NCBI GenBank assembly: GCA_016271365.2
Contig: JADMNL010000028.1
Span: 102,027,001 to 102,091,000 of the forward strand
Source: Neoceratodus forsteri
Lineage: Eukaryota; Chordata; Ceratodontiformes; Ceratodontidae
DNA: 64,000 nt
Direction: 5' to 3'
Part shown: positions 44,356 to 55,800 of the stretch, one piece after another
How positions within the stretch are numbered: position 1 is the stretch's first letter
Layout: every line of letters begins with the position of its first letter
Program-made: the position numbers and the translations under genes
Notes under the pieces: model-generated
What the model saw: only the letters and a program-made list of their open reading frames with translations
Told to the model about the DNA's origin: nothing
Database searches by the model: none

Positions 44356-45420
44356 ATATCTGTAACTGATGTTCATATCTTCTAATGGTTATTGGTATGG
44401 TTTCATGCAAAACCAATAAAGTTAAAAAAAATATTGTTAAAGAGCCACCTACACATAAGAAGAACTTTGAAAAACATAATACATGGACACAGAGCAGCTT
44501 ATATTTCTCATCAGCTCAGTATTCCTGATCTGCATTATTTATTACTGAGGTCATATGCATAAAAATAGGATAGTTGTACCTTGAGGGGTCATCAGCTCTA
44601 CTGCTTCTTTCACACCTGATGTCATAATATTCGGCTTGTGACATCACAGTTATTCTATGCCAACATACTGTGATGTCACAACAGAGCTTTATGATTTCAA
44701 GTAGGCAATAAGCTAAAGAGGCAGATGAATTCTAAGAGACAAAGATCTTGTTTTTGTGGGAAATTCTTCAGTAATAAATAATGGAGAGGAGAAATCTATA
44801 GAAGATACATGAAAAACAAGCTGAATTGTGTCTAAATATTCTGTTTTCCAATGTTTTCCCAAAGCCTTCAGCTGCTCTTTAATCGCCGTGGTATTCATTT
44901 TGTCATACCTTGAAATTATATCTTTAGTATGAGCAGTAAGTGGTGGCTGTTTTGTATTGCATTTCATAATGTAATTGTGTCATTCCACCTTTAATATTGA
45001 GCTACAAAAAATGTCCGCTATTAGAAGTCACACACCTTAATAATGTGCCTGGAAGCAGAGGCATAAAACATTGAGCTGAAGTGGGCTCACCCCATATCGA
45101 ATTATTGCTGAAACTGCTTACCTGACTGCTTTGAAAATGCTTACAAAAATTGAATAAATCTTGCAGCTGCCTTTACTGCTTATCTGCAGTCTTTCTTGGC
45201 TGAGTTCTGAGTCATCTTCAAGCCACTAAAAAGCTAGGAAGAGTAGAGGTTGCCAGAAGGGAGAATGAAATGTTTGCAATGTGTTTGCAGGCGTAAGATA
45301 AAAGAAAAGTAACTTGCAAACTACACCGTTTCTAATTAAATAATGTGCCTTATTACCAAGATTCAGAAAAAGTAAAAATACATTTTATAAAATTTTGTTT
45401 TTTAAAGCAGTTATGTAAGT
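44356..45420. other. unassigned; L1-like poly-A and one clean hairpin
   Basis: ATGCAAAACCAATAAAG plus poly-A at 44405-44430 looks like an L1 3' end without its body. A 14-bp hairpin lies at 44636-44681. The minus frame 44713-44967 (84 codons) has no certain domain. Confidence 0.4.
44636..44681. repeat. perfect 14-bp hairpin with TGACATCA arms
   Basis: TTGTGACATCACAG and CTGTGATGTCACAA around an 18-base loop. The arms contain a CRE/AP-1-like TGACATCA word. Confidence 0.8.
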
Positions 45421-45530
45421 TTATTTATTTATTTATTTATTTACAGTGTTTGGTCAGGAAAGACACACTAACCAGGGGCTTCTTTCCAGGTGTGTCCTGG
45501 GAGCATGGGGAAGTTAAGTGATTTGCTCAT
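45421..45530 (-). mobile_element. CORE-SINE 3' half with TTTA tail
   Basis: The TTTATTTATTTATTTATTTA run (45421-45444) followed by GTCAGGAAAGACACACTAAC and CAAATCACTTAAC on the minus strand. Head and B box are missing. It retains a simple-repeat tail like that of its LINE partner. Confidence 0.8.
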
Positions 45531-45559
45531 GGAATTTTATAATTCAATAGAAAAAACAG

Positions 45560-45889
45560 TATTGATACACCCTGTAAATACAAAAAACAAACATAGTTTG
45601 ATATTGAGTGCTTGCCGTTTTTTGACTGTCACAACTAAAAAACATATATTGTATCAATATTTTACTCAGAAATGGTTTGAAATAGTATTGATACATGTAG
45701 ACTAGCGTCAACACTTAAAAATAAAAATCTATCAATACAACCAATGCTGAATGACTTGACTCTAACATTTCTTTGGAACCATTGGGACTAGAAATGTTAC
45801 TTTTTTCGTTAAATAAAAGCTTGGAGTTAGATATCAATACCTGCTGATATATCAGTTCATTATGTTGCTACATCTTCAGTATATCAATA
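45560..45889. other. cluster of six TATCAATA octamers
   Basis: Exact TATCAATA or its complement at 45560, 45652, 45686, 45730, 45832 and 45882, in both orientations and irregularly spaced within 330 bp. The core ATCAAT is the ONECUT/HNF-6 binding word. Whether this is a regulatory cluster or a decayed AT-rich repeat cannot be told from sequence. Confidence 0.8.
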
Positions 45890-46545
45890 TACAAAAACAT
45901 GAAGTGATTGAAAACATTTTTAAAATCCTATTATTTTTAACAACATACTGTCTCAACATGTCGAGACATATCAACAAATAAAAACTATATTATGATGATC
46001 TTTGATGTTGATCAGATTCCAAACTTTAATTTTAAAAAAATGTAAGTTTCTAAGCCTAAAATTTCAAAAGTTATAGCTTTTGAGATAACATTTCACGCAT
46101 TATAAAGTATCATAAAAAAATACTTTTGGAAATGATTGAACAATATTAGTGGTTGCTCTGTTTAAGAATAAATACATTCTTTACTAATTATCTCATTAGA
46201 CCTCCCTTCGTTGAATTATTTTCTTGTATATGACAGTTTACTATCATATATTCTTTCTCTCTGCATATAGAAAAGTAGATAGTTGGTTCATTTCAGGTGA
46301 ATTTTGTCCCATAGATTATGATGGTTAAACTCAACTCTATCTCCAGACATCTTCAATAGCTGAACACAAGTTCAAAATGAATCCAATGGTTTAGCGAGCA
46401 CCCTGCCAAGGCACCACCATAGAACTGAGTCCTATATTTCCCTGTCTAAAAAAATGCAGTTCAGAATAAATGTTTCAAAAATGAATATTTCAGATCTGCT
46501 GTCAATGTGAATACTGCTATGGTTGGTAATAGGCTCCTTAATAGT
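45890..46545. other. unassigned AT-rich sequence
   Basis: No family recognised. A small inverted word TCTCAACATGTCGAGA lies near 45951. Confidence 0.45.
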
Positions 46546-47597
46546 AAATGGAGTCCACTCTGAAGAAAGGGGGGTTACTAGTGGGGTACCGCAGGGTTCA
46601 GTATTAGGACCGGTCCTCTTCAATGTCTTTATAAGCGACATTGCAGAGGGGCTGGAAGGAAAAGTATGTCTCTTTGCAGATGACACAAAGATCTGCAACA
46701 GAGTTGATGCACAAGGTGGGGTGGAAAGGATGAAAAGGGACTTGGCAAAGTTAGAGGAATGGTCAAATGTATGGCAGCTTAGATTCAATGCTAAGAAGTG
46801 CAAGGTAATGCACCTGGGAAACAAAACCCCAGGGGAAGAGTACACAATGGGGGGTGAGATACTAACAACAACAAAAATGGAAAGGGACCTGGGGGTAGTC
46901 ATATCAAATGACCTAAAGGTGGGCAAGCAATGTGAGAGGGCAGCAAGGAGGGCTGGGGATACTGGGATGCACAGGAGAGGCATCACCAGTAGAAAACAGG
47001 AAGTTATTATCCCTCTGTACAGACAGCTGGTCAGACCCCATCTGAGTACTGCGTGCAGTTCTGGAGACCCAGTCTCGGAAAGACATAGACAGGATGGAAG
47101 CTGTCCAGAGGAGGGCAACTAAAATGGTGCAGGGTCTGCACCGAAGACATATGAAGAGAGACTTAAGGAGCTTAATATGTATAGCCTCGAGGAAAGGAGG
47201 GAGAAGGGGGACATGATAGAAACTTTCAAGTACCTCAAGGGAATCAACAAAGTCCAAGAGGGTAGCATCTTTCAAAAAAAGAGGTGTGCAAGAACAAGGG
47301 GGCACAATTTGAAGATAGAGGGGGCGGCTCAGAGGTAATTTAAGGAAGTATTTTTTCACAGAGAGGGTTGTGGATGCATGGAACAGCTTTCCGGAGGAGG
47401 TCGTGGAGTCAAAAACAGTGGTGGAATTCAAGCATGCATGGGACAGTCATAAGGCAATTCTAGGGGGTGAGGGTAGGAAGAAGTAGGCTGCTGGTTAACT
47501 AGGATCTGCAGCTTATCCAGTAGGAAGGGAAATAGGCAGACTGGGTGGGCCAAGCGGTCCTTATCTGCCATCAAATTCTATGTTTCTATGTTTCTAA
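46546..47597 (+). pseudogene. CR1-type LINE, 5'-truncated (copy 3)
   Basis: Open from 46523 to about 47040: VTSGVPQGSVLGPVLFNVFI, CLFADDTKICN with an intact FADD metal box (46673-46684), [31 protein letters not shown] 1-base loss at about 47045 (CATCTGAG against CATCTGGAG in copy 2) shifts the frame. The C-terminus follows in another frame, then the 3' UTR with GGGCAGACTGGGTGGGCCAA and a TTCTATGTTTCTATG end. Nearly identical to copy 2 over 600 bp; one of the youngest CR1 copies. Confidence 0.93.
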
Positions 47598-48299
47598 TTC
47601 AAAATACCATGTAGTCTCACAGAGTAATTAACAGTCAAAGATGGGAAACTGCAAATTAGGGAATGCCATAACAGGGATTCTAAACTCTCCTAACAGTTAG
47701 CCTAAAGACTACTGATAAAATGTATATTATATGTACAGTACAGGTCAAGTCTGAAAATAGGCTTTTTGTCTAGTGTCCTACATAATTACCAAAACTTAAA
47801 TAAACACCTAAACTTTCAATACATTGAAGTAACAAGGGTGTATCCTTTTCACAAAGCATGATAACAAATACCAGAGTGCAAATTAATTATGTGAACTGTT
47901 AACTGATTGTTTTTTTAATCATGTTTTGTTATTATTCTTTGTTTGTTTGTGATTGAAAAGGCCCACATGGGTGATCAAATAAATAAATAACCCTTGAACT
48001 CTAAAATACTGTACCACAGTAAAATATTCTGGGCCCTGGTTAAGGAGAATTTGTGTTTTTGTGAAGGGTTCAACATGAAGTTGATTCAACCCTTATTTCC
48101 AAAACAGTAAATACAGATACAAACAAGGTACTGTATACACAAAAGAAAAAAAAACAGAATCACACTAAGCCACGAAAATAGATTGTTGAGTTATTTCATT
48201 CAAACTGAATTAGATGGTTAAACTCAGCCATGTCTCCAGGCATCTTCCGTAACTCAATGTATATTACATAGACTCTTTCCTATAGAAAAAGCTATCACA
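47598..48299. other. unassigned AT-rich sequence
   Basis: No family recognised. Confidence 0.5.
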
Positions 48300-48340
48300 T
48301 ATTTTTATTTATTTATTTATTGAAGAGCATCGGAGACATA

Positions 48341-48369
48341 CCTTTGAGTCAAAGACTCCTTTACAAAGG
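48341..48369 (-). other. LINE 3'-terminal RNA hairpin, second copy
   Basis: Minus-strand CCTTTGTAAAGGAGTC-TTT-GACTCAAAGG: CCTTTG pairs with CAAAGG and GAGTC with GACTC. Compared with 25893, the C-G at one stem position is T-A on both sides. Confidence 0.75.
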
Positions 48370-48509
48370 TTCCACGTCAGTTGAGTAAAGAAGCAACACA
48401 ACAAATAGTATAGCATATACAAGATAACAATGCGAGCAGAGGTAACAAAAGTGGCAAGTACTTCAGTCAGTACGGTATCAGACGTGGGTACAGGTGGTTG
48501 AAGCATTGC

Positions 48510-51500
48510 AGCTAGTAATACAATGGTACACAGGGTTACATATTGCAGCTAGTAATACAGTGGTACACAGAGTTACATATTGTAGCTAGTAATACAGTAG
48601 TACACAGAGTTACGATATGCAGCTAGTAATACAGTGGTACGCAGAGTTACGTATTGCAGCTAGTGATACAGTGGTACACAGAGTTACGTATTGCAGCTAG
48701 TGATACAGTGGTACGCAGAGTTACATATTGCAGCTAGTGATACAGTGGTATGCAGAGTTACGTATTGCTGCTAGTGATACAGTGGTACGCAGAGTTACGT
48801 ACTGCAGCTAGTGATACAGTGGTGCACAGAGTTACGTACTGCAACTAGTGATACAGTGGTACACAGAGTTACGTATTGCAGCTAGTGATACAGTGGTACA
48901 CAGAGTTACGTATTGCAGCTAGTGATACAGTGGTACACAGAGTTACGTATTGCAGCTAGTGATACAGTGGCACACAGAGTTACATATTGCAGCTAGTAAT
49001 ACAGTGGCACACAGACTTACATATTGTAGCTAGTAATACAGCTAGTGATACAGTGCTACACAGAGTTACATATTGCAACTAGTGATACAGTGCTACACAG
49101 AGTTACATATTGCAGCTAGTGATACAGTGGTACACAGACTTTATGATACAGTGGCACACAGACTTACATATTGCAGCTAGTGATACAGTGGCACACAGAG
49201 TTACATATTGCAGCTAGTGATACAGTGGCACACAGAGTTACATACTGCAGCTAGTAATACAGCTGCACACAGAGTTATATGCAGCTAGTAATACAGTGGT
49301 ACACAGGGTTACATATTGCAGCTAGTAATACACTGGTACAGAGAGTTACATATTGCAGCTAGTAATACAGTGGTACACAGGGTTGTACATATTGCAGCTA
49401 GTAATACAGTGGTACAGAGGTTACATATTGCAGCTAGTAATACAGTGGTACACAGGGTTACATATTGCAGCTAGTAATACAGTGGTACAGAGGTTACATA
49501 TTGCAGCTAGTAATACAGTGGTACACAGGTTACATATTGCAGCTAGTAATACACTGGTACAGAGGGTTACATATTGCAGCTAGTAATACAGTGGTACACA
49601 GGGTTACATATTGCAGCCTAGTAATCACTGGTACAGAGTTACATATTGCAGCTAGTAATACAGTGGTACACAGGGTTACATATTGCAGCTAGTAATACAC
49701 TGGTACAGAGAGTTACATATTGCAGCTAGTAATACACTGGTACACAGAGTTACATATTGCAGCTAGTAATACACTGGTACACAGGGTTACATATTGCAGC
49801 TAGTAATACACTGGTACACAGAGTTACATATTGCAGCTAGTAATACACTGGTACACAGGGTTACATATTGCAGCTAGTAATACACTGGTACACAGGGTTA
49901 CATATTGCAGCTAGTAATACACTGGTACACAGGGTTACATATTGCAGCTAGTAATACACTGGTACACAGGTTACATATTGCAGCTAGTAATGCATGGTAC
50001 ACAGAGTTACATATTGCAGCTAGTAATACACTGGTACACAGGGTTACATACTGCAGCTGGTAATACACTGGTACACAGAGTTACATATTGCAGCTAGTAC
50101 ATAGATACATAGACGGGTGTCGGCAGATAAGGGCCTATAGCCCACCTAGTCTGCCCATTTGAGCTTGTAAGTTCAGTTTGTTTTCCTAGAAGTCTATTTC
50201 TTACCCTGACCTCTAGAATTCCTTTATGTCTATCCCATGCATTCTTAAACTCGTGATTGTTTCAGCCCCACCACTTCCTCTGGCAGGGTGTTCCACTTGT
50301 CCACCACCTGTTCTGTGAAGAAATTCTTTCTCATGTTTCTCTGAATCAGTCCTCCTCCAACTTCATCCCATGCCCTCTAGTCCTGAAACATCTTTTTTGC
50401 TTAAAATAGTGTTTTCCTGCACCCTGTTCCTCCCTGTAAGATACTTGTATATCTCTATCATATCCCTCTCCCTCCTCTCCTCCAGGGAGTACATGTTCAG
50501 TTCCTTCAACCTGTCTTCATAGGACTTGTGATGCAACCCATGCACCATCTTTGTTGCCCTCCTCTGAACCTTCTCTACCCTGTCTATGTCCTTACGTAGG
50601 TATGGTCTCCAGAACTGTACACTGTACTCCAGGTGGGGCCTCACTAGTGTCTTGTATGGCTGGAATTATGACCTCCCTTTCCTGCTGGTGATGCCCCTGC
50701 CTATACATCCCAGCATCCTATTTGCTTTACCTGATGCCTTGTCACACTGTTTCCTACCTTGAGGTCATCAGAGATGACAACCCCAAGATCCCTTTCCTGC
50801 TTGGTGCATGCTATATCCTCACCCCCCAACTGATATATTGTGCCAGGGTTTTTGTGCCCCATATGCATTATCTTGCACTTCTTTGCATTGAATTTCAACT
50901 GCCAAACCCTTGACCATTCTTCAAGTTTCTGCAGGTCCCTTCTCATTCTGTCTACACCCTCTGGTGTGTCTACTCTATTACAGAGCTTTGTGTCATCAGC
51001 AAACAGTGAAATTCTGCCTTCTATATCCTGTGCAATGTCACTGATGAAGATGTTGAATAGGACCGGTCCCAGCACTGATCCCTGTGGTACCCACTGGTCA
51101 CTCTTCCCTCTGTGGAGTGACAGCCATTTACCACCACCCTCTGTGTCCTGCCACCCAGCCAGTTACCTACCCACCACACTACTGTCCTGCCCACACCCAT
51201 ATTCCCCAGTTTGTGTAATAGTCTTCTATGTGGCACAGTGTCAAAGGCCTTGCTGAAGTCCAGATAGGCCATGTCCACTGCCCTCCCCTGATCCACCTCC
51301 CTAGTCACCCAGTCAAAAAATTCAATGAGGTTGGTCTGCCATGACCTCCCCCTGGTGAAACCATGCTGCCTTGGGTCCTGTAGTCCATTGACAACCAGAT
51401 GTTCCACCAATCTCTCCTTCAGTAGTGCTTCCATGATCTTCCCCACTACCGAGGTGAGGCTGACTGGTCTGTAGTTCCCTGCTTCCTCTTTGTTCCCACT

Positions 51501-52125
51501 TTTGTATAAGGGGACTACATCTGCTGTCCTCCAGTCTTTGGGTACCTCCTGTTTCCAGTGATTGGCTGAACAGGATAGCCAGAGGTTCAGCCACCACCTC
51601 TTAGTTCTTTAAGGACCCTGGGTGCACCCATCTGGCCCCATTGCTTTATCAGCTCTTATTACTTCCAGTTCCTTCAGGACCCTTTTCTGTAAAGGGACTT
51701 TGTGTCCATTTCTGCACCATTCTCACCCCTTGTACTCCCTTCAGACCCATTACCCCCCTCTTCCTTAGTAAAGACTGATCAGAAATACCTGTTCAATATG
51801 TCAGCTTTACTGTTGTCATCCTCCACGCGGCTCCCATCCTCATACACTGGTACATAGAGTTACATATTGCAGCTAGTAATACAGTGGTACACAGAGTTAC
51901 ATATTGCAGCTAGTAATACAACGGTACATAGAGTTACATATTGCAGCTAGTAATACAGTGGTAAACAGAGTTACATATTGCAGCTAGTAATACAATGGTA
52001 CACAGAGTTACTGTAAATTGCAGCTAGTAATACAGTGGTACACAGAGTTACATATTGCAGCTAGTAATACAGTGGCACACAGAGTTACATATTGCAGCTA
52101 GTAATACAATGGTACATAGAGTTAC
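48510..52125. repeat. 37-bp minisatellite, split by CR1
   Basis: About 43 units at 48510-50097 and about 7-8 at 51842-52125 of GCAGCTAGTAATACAGTGGT then ACACAGAGTTACATATT. Two blocks differ: 48640-48990 is dominated by AGTGATACAGTGGTACGCAG and TTACGTATT, while 49280-50090 has AGTAATACACTGGTACACAGGG. This shows local spread of variants. A few units are shortened by 1-3 bases. Confidence 0.95.
50098..51838 (-). pseudogene. CR1-type LINE inserted in the minisatellite (copy 4)
   Basis: Minus strand: RLVEHLVVNGLQDPRQHGFT, AYLDFSKAFDTVPHRRLLHK (51021-51446), frameshift, VLFNIFISDIAQDIEGRISL with FADDTKLCN (50701-51075), then [20 protein letters not shown] and [20 protein letters not shown] (50363-50644). 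The 3' end at 50098 carries GATACATAGACGGG instead of the younger TTCTATG tail. It splits one repeat unit with no duplication longer than a few bases, as is usual for CR1. Confidence 0.93.
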
Positions 52126-53094
52126 CGGAATAGGAGCAGAGGGGCAGAGTAGGAGCTAACAATAATGTACACTACAGGATGGTGGTGTAGCCATGCCCTG
52201 ATGGTTATTAGCAATTTCAGGCAGGACCATAGGAGTCCATTGTCATATATACGCATGCTCTAGGGCGGCAATACCAGGGAGGTAAATATTCTGATGAGAT
52301 TCAAGAGTGCCTGAGAAAATCAGGGACAGTCACAGACTGAATTTTTGGTGATTAGGTCTCAGAGGTGGGATTTGAACAGGCCAAGTTTAGGCTCTGTGAG
52401 GAGGGAATTCGGGAGGGAGTTCAGCCAGCTAGGAGCCAGGTACTTAAATGTTCTTTGGCCCAAAGACGTTTTGCAATGGGGTATCCAGAAGTGGGTAGTT
52501 GCAGTTTGCCATGTGTGGCGGGTGGACAGGGGTGCTTGGAGTAGAGGGGTGAGAGCAGGAGGGAGTAGTCCAGCAGTTATTTTTTTAGTGAAGAGGCAGG
52601 TCTGATATTTTAGCCTCCCATCATAGTTTAGCCAGTTGGTAGAGGTGTAAAGAGTGCAGGTATGCGTGAGCCTATCGCAGCCAGTGGCTAGCTTACAGGC
52701 CTTATTTATGGCTATCCTAATTTTGTTGATGTGCATGTTGTCAACTGCTCCATATACTATGATACCATAGTCTATGAGGGATAGTATAGAAGCTGATACA
52801 GCTAGATGTAGGTCTTCAGGGAAGGCAGTGCTTGTACCGTGTAGCAGACCAATACAAACATTGACAGCGGAGCACAGATTTTGATATGATCATGGTAAGT
52901 GAGCCTTGAGTCCAGGGTGATACCCAGATATTTGAATGAGGTGACCTGCTCAAGGGGTTGTTTTGTGAGTTTAGAATGAGCAGGGTAGCCTATGGTTTTA
53001 GTTTTGGGCATGTGCAAACGCCATTGATTTTGTTTCCAAACATAACGGTACTTAAGTGCCAGATACCTATACCAATTAACCACTGCACTGTATT

Positions 53095-53738
53095 TTATTT
53101 TTCAAACTCTTTTTATCACCTTTATGCCACTAACCTCTCTCCAGCGTGGACAATAGGCTATTGGCTCTACCCACCTGCCTGAAGTTCTGGTCACTCTGAC
53201 TCTGGTTGGGAGGCACCCTCCATCCACACAGCACTGCCCTAACCCCTCGGCTCTGAGTCCACCAAGGAAAGACCTCCACTCCTGCCAGCACTCTATCTAT
53301 AATGCTGGCGGGTGTGACTGTGCTTAGAAGGAACCAGAGCAGGCGTCCTGGAAACCCGGCACTGGGCGTGGGGCCATTTCCACAGGTCCCGCCTTTGCCT
53401 ATCAGCGGAGATGGGGATTTCTGCTTCTGATGCCCCTCTGGTGCAGCATGCAACAGCATCAGTGCAGGACCACTCCCACAGACAACCAGACAACACCTTT
53501 CCCTAACTACTTGTTCCTTGCTACTGGGCAAATGCTCCCAGCCTCCACCAGGTGCCGCCGCTGAGCGAGGATTCCCCCTGTACCCACCCCAGGAGGAGAG
53601 AGCAGTCCTCCAGACACTCAATCTTCTCCTACCCCTGCCGACCCCCAGCGGCTCAGGCTCATTCCTGAACCCAGGTCACCAGCGTGGAGAGAGGTGTGGC
53701 GTCCAGCGCCTCAACCCTCAGTGCCACTGGGCCGGCAG
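53095..53738 (-). mobile_element. tRNA-derived SINE, subfamily B, copy 13
   Basis: Flanked by the perfect 17-bp duplication AACCACTGCACTGTATT at 53078-53094 and 53739-53755. Minus-strand head CTGCCGGCCCAGTGGCACTG, GGGTTGAGGCGC, B-box-like CCTGGGTTCAGGAAT; ends at the T-rich 53095-53118. Inserted at the 5' edge of the LINE at 48300-53094. 644 bp, one of the longer copies. Confidence 0.93.
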
Positions 53739-53755
53739 AACCACTGCACTGTATT

Positions 53756-54539
53756 GACAACCTACAAACACCTTAGTAACACATTAACAACTGACAAGCA
53801 CACTGCAAAGAATCTTATTCAAATGTTAACACATATAACAATCACATTATTAATATGTTAGAAACGATACAACAAACACCTTCTTAAAATATGTTAAAAA
53901 ATTCACTTATTAAAAAATGATTAACCAATCAAGATATACACCAAATAAAAGGTAAAAATGAACAACAACAACAACAAAAAAGCCTGCAAACACCATCTCC
54001 TATATAACTGTCCCAAATGTGTATTACCACCTGTCTTGAATTTTGCCAGGCCAGTCATGGTTTGGGAGGGGCTATGTACTGTCAAAAAACAGGAACAATG
54101 CAAATAAACAAATCTGGAAAAAATATGTATTGTCTTGCTTTCCTCTAGAACTTGTAGAAAACTATGATAAATACCACAAAATGATTGTCACAACCTGTCC
54201 TCACCCAGGACTCAGTCTGCAACAGGTTGCCAAGTTTCTCAAACCCTCAACACCTGTAAGGGTACCTCGGTAACTGCCACCACTCAGAAGTTATTCTCTT
54301 ACTTGGGATCTTTCTTGCTCTGAATCCCACCAGAGCCACTGCCCACACAGTACAGTGCTCCTTTGGCTAAGGGCAAACAGCCTTCCCCTGTCACTCTACT
54401 TCTTAGAATATGGTAACCATAATAACAACAATTATCTATTTCCTCAAAAAACTCAGTCACAGAGGCATGAAATATATGACAATATTTACTATCTTCTACT
54501 ACTTTTGACAATTTTAAGAGATGGTAACCTTAAAAAAGT
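53756..54539. other. unassigned AT-rich sequence
   Basis: AACAACAACAACAACAAAAA at 53961 is a short CAA run. No gene or family recognised. Confidence 0.45.
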
Positions 54540-55280
54540 GGTGGAGGGAGGATGGTGTAGCGAGCAGGCTGGGCTTAGCAGCAGTGGTAAGACAACGGCA
54601 CACATGGAGAAGGATTCAGATGAGCCTATGAATAAAGATCTGCTGAGATCCATCCAAGCTTTGGACAAATGAGTGCAAATTATAGACAACAAGGTAGAGG
54701 AATTTAATGCACATCTTACCCTCTGTGAAACTCATGCCTCAATGGCTCTCTCCGAGGTGAAGGACACCATTGCATCAGCACTGAAAGCCACCATCACATC
54801 AGGTTTGATTAAAGAAAACAAAGCCCTAAGGTACAGTCTTGAATCTATAGAGAATTTGTCAAGAATGGCAAACCTCAAAGTCCTAGGTCTGCCCAAGGCT
54901 GCTGAAGGATGGCCCCACTGCCTTTGCAGGGTCTTGGTTGAGAGAACTATTTAATCTTGAGTGTGCAGCACAGACTACTGGGCTTTCTGCATTACTCCCC
55001 AGAAATGGAGAGACAATGAGAGCACCCTGAGGACCCTTCTAATTACTCTCCATGGCCCATATGAATGAGATCAGGTATTGGATGTGGCACACTGCATTAG
55101 GCCTTTGACCTTGGACACTGGCAAAAAGCTGTCTCTTACCCAGACCTCAATTTTGCTGCCCAAGAGAGGCACAAGGCTTTTGATGGTATCAGGATGGTTT
55201 TGCCATTTCTTTGGTGTATAGTACAATTTAAATATCAGCTAAACTCAGAATTGTTTATGCTGGAAAGTAGTACCTGTTTG
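54540..55280 (+). pseudogene. L1/Tx1-like LINE ORF1
   Basis: Frame 54355-54954 region: MEKDSDEPMNKDLLRSIQAL, EEFNAHLTLCETHASMALSE (coiled-coil-like), ESIENLSRMANLKVLGLPKA. 'LE..ENrsR..Nl.v.GLPe' is the start of the RNA-recognition domain of L1 ORF1. Further, in another frame, FDGIRMVLPFLWCIVQFKYQ corresponds to the C-terminal segment. Broken by frameshifts, and interrupted by CR1 from 55285. Confidence 0.75.
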
Positions 55281-55284
55281 GAGA

Positions 55285-55636
55285 CTCATAGAAACATAGA
55301 CTTTGATGGCAGATAAGGACCGCTTGGCCCATCTAGTCTGCCCATTTCTCTACCTAGAGGATAAGCTGCAGATCCTATTTAACCAACAGCCTATTTCTTC
55401 CTACCCCAACAAAATTGTCTTATGTCTGTCCCATGCATTCTTGAATTCTCCCACAGTTTTAGACCCCAAAACCTCCTCAGGAAGGCTGTTCCATGTCCGC
55501 CACCTCTCTGTGAAAAAATACTTCATCACATTGCCCCTGAGCTGTCCCCCCCCTCTATCTTCAAATTGTGTCCCCTTGTTCTTGCACATCTCTTTTTCTG
55601 AAAGATGCTACCCTCTTGGACTTTGTTGATTCCACT
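55285..55636 (-). pseudogene. CR1-type LINE 3' end inserted in L1 ORF1 (copy 5)
   Basis: Read on the minus strand it ends in GACTAGATGGGCCAAGCGGT then CCTTATCTGCCATCAAAGTC and TATGTTTCTATG (55285-55340). Coding part: FFTERWRTWNSLPEEVLGSK, TVGEFKNAWDRHKTILLG (55401-55589). About 350 bp, strongly 5'-truncated. Confidence 0.92.
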
Positions 55637-55800
55637 GAGGTGGACTCAAAGAAGGTGGGAGTGTTGGTCCAAAAAATCAAAACAGACATTGGGGTTCAAC
55701 ATGCTATGGAGGAAAGTGAAGACACTGAGTTATTACGCCCCTGGCAATGGACCTGTAAATACCAGGTAAAAACTGTGGAGTGGTGGGGCCACAAGTGAGG
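55637..55800 (+). pseudogene. possible remainder of the L1 ORF1
   Basis: Open frame to a stop at 55796-55798 with EVDSKKVGVLVQKIKTDIGV and HAMEESEDTELLRPWQW. Its position right after the CR1 insertion suggests it continues the ORF1 C-terminus, but no diagnostic motif confirms this. Confidence 0.4.

Larger units (their letters stand above)
48300..53094 (-). pseudogene. L2-like LINE with a minisatellite-expanded 3' UTR
   Basis: Same family as 24750-25970. On the minus strand: FKYLGITLDSRLTYHDHIK (52802-53083), then ACKLATGCDRLTHTCTLYTS, TNWLNYDGRLKYQTCL and TFKYLAPSWLNSLPNSLLTE (52359-52736). After about 230 bp of 3' UTR comes the 37-bp minisatellite (52125-48510), then the terminal hairpin (48341-48369) and AAAT tail (48303-48322). 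The two coding pieces are separated by a frameshift. A CR1 is inserted in the minisatellite at 50098-51838. Confidence 0.8.

Noticed and set aside
49353..49692. Open frames with QLVIQWYTG-type repeats as a repetitive protein
   Set aside because: They are translations of the 37-bp minisatellite in a LINE 3' UTR; indels between units break the frame.
48510..52125. CRISPR-like regular direct repeats
   Set aside because: Units abut directly without unique spacers, and the array sits in a vertebrate LINE; it is a minisatellite.
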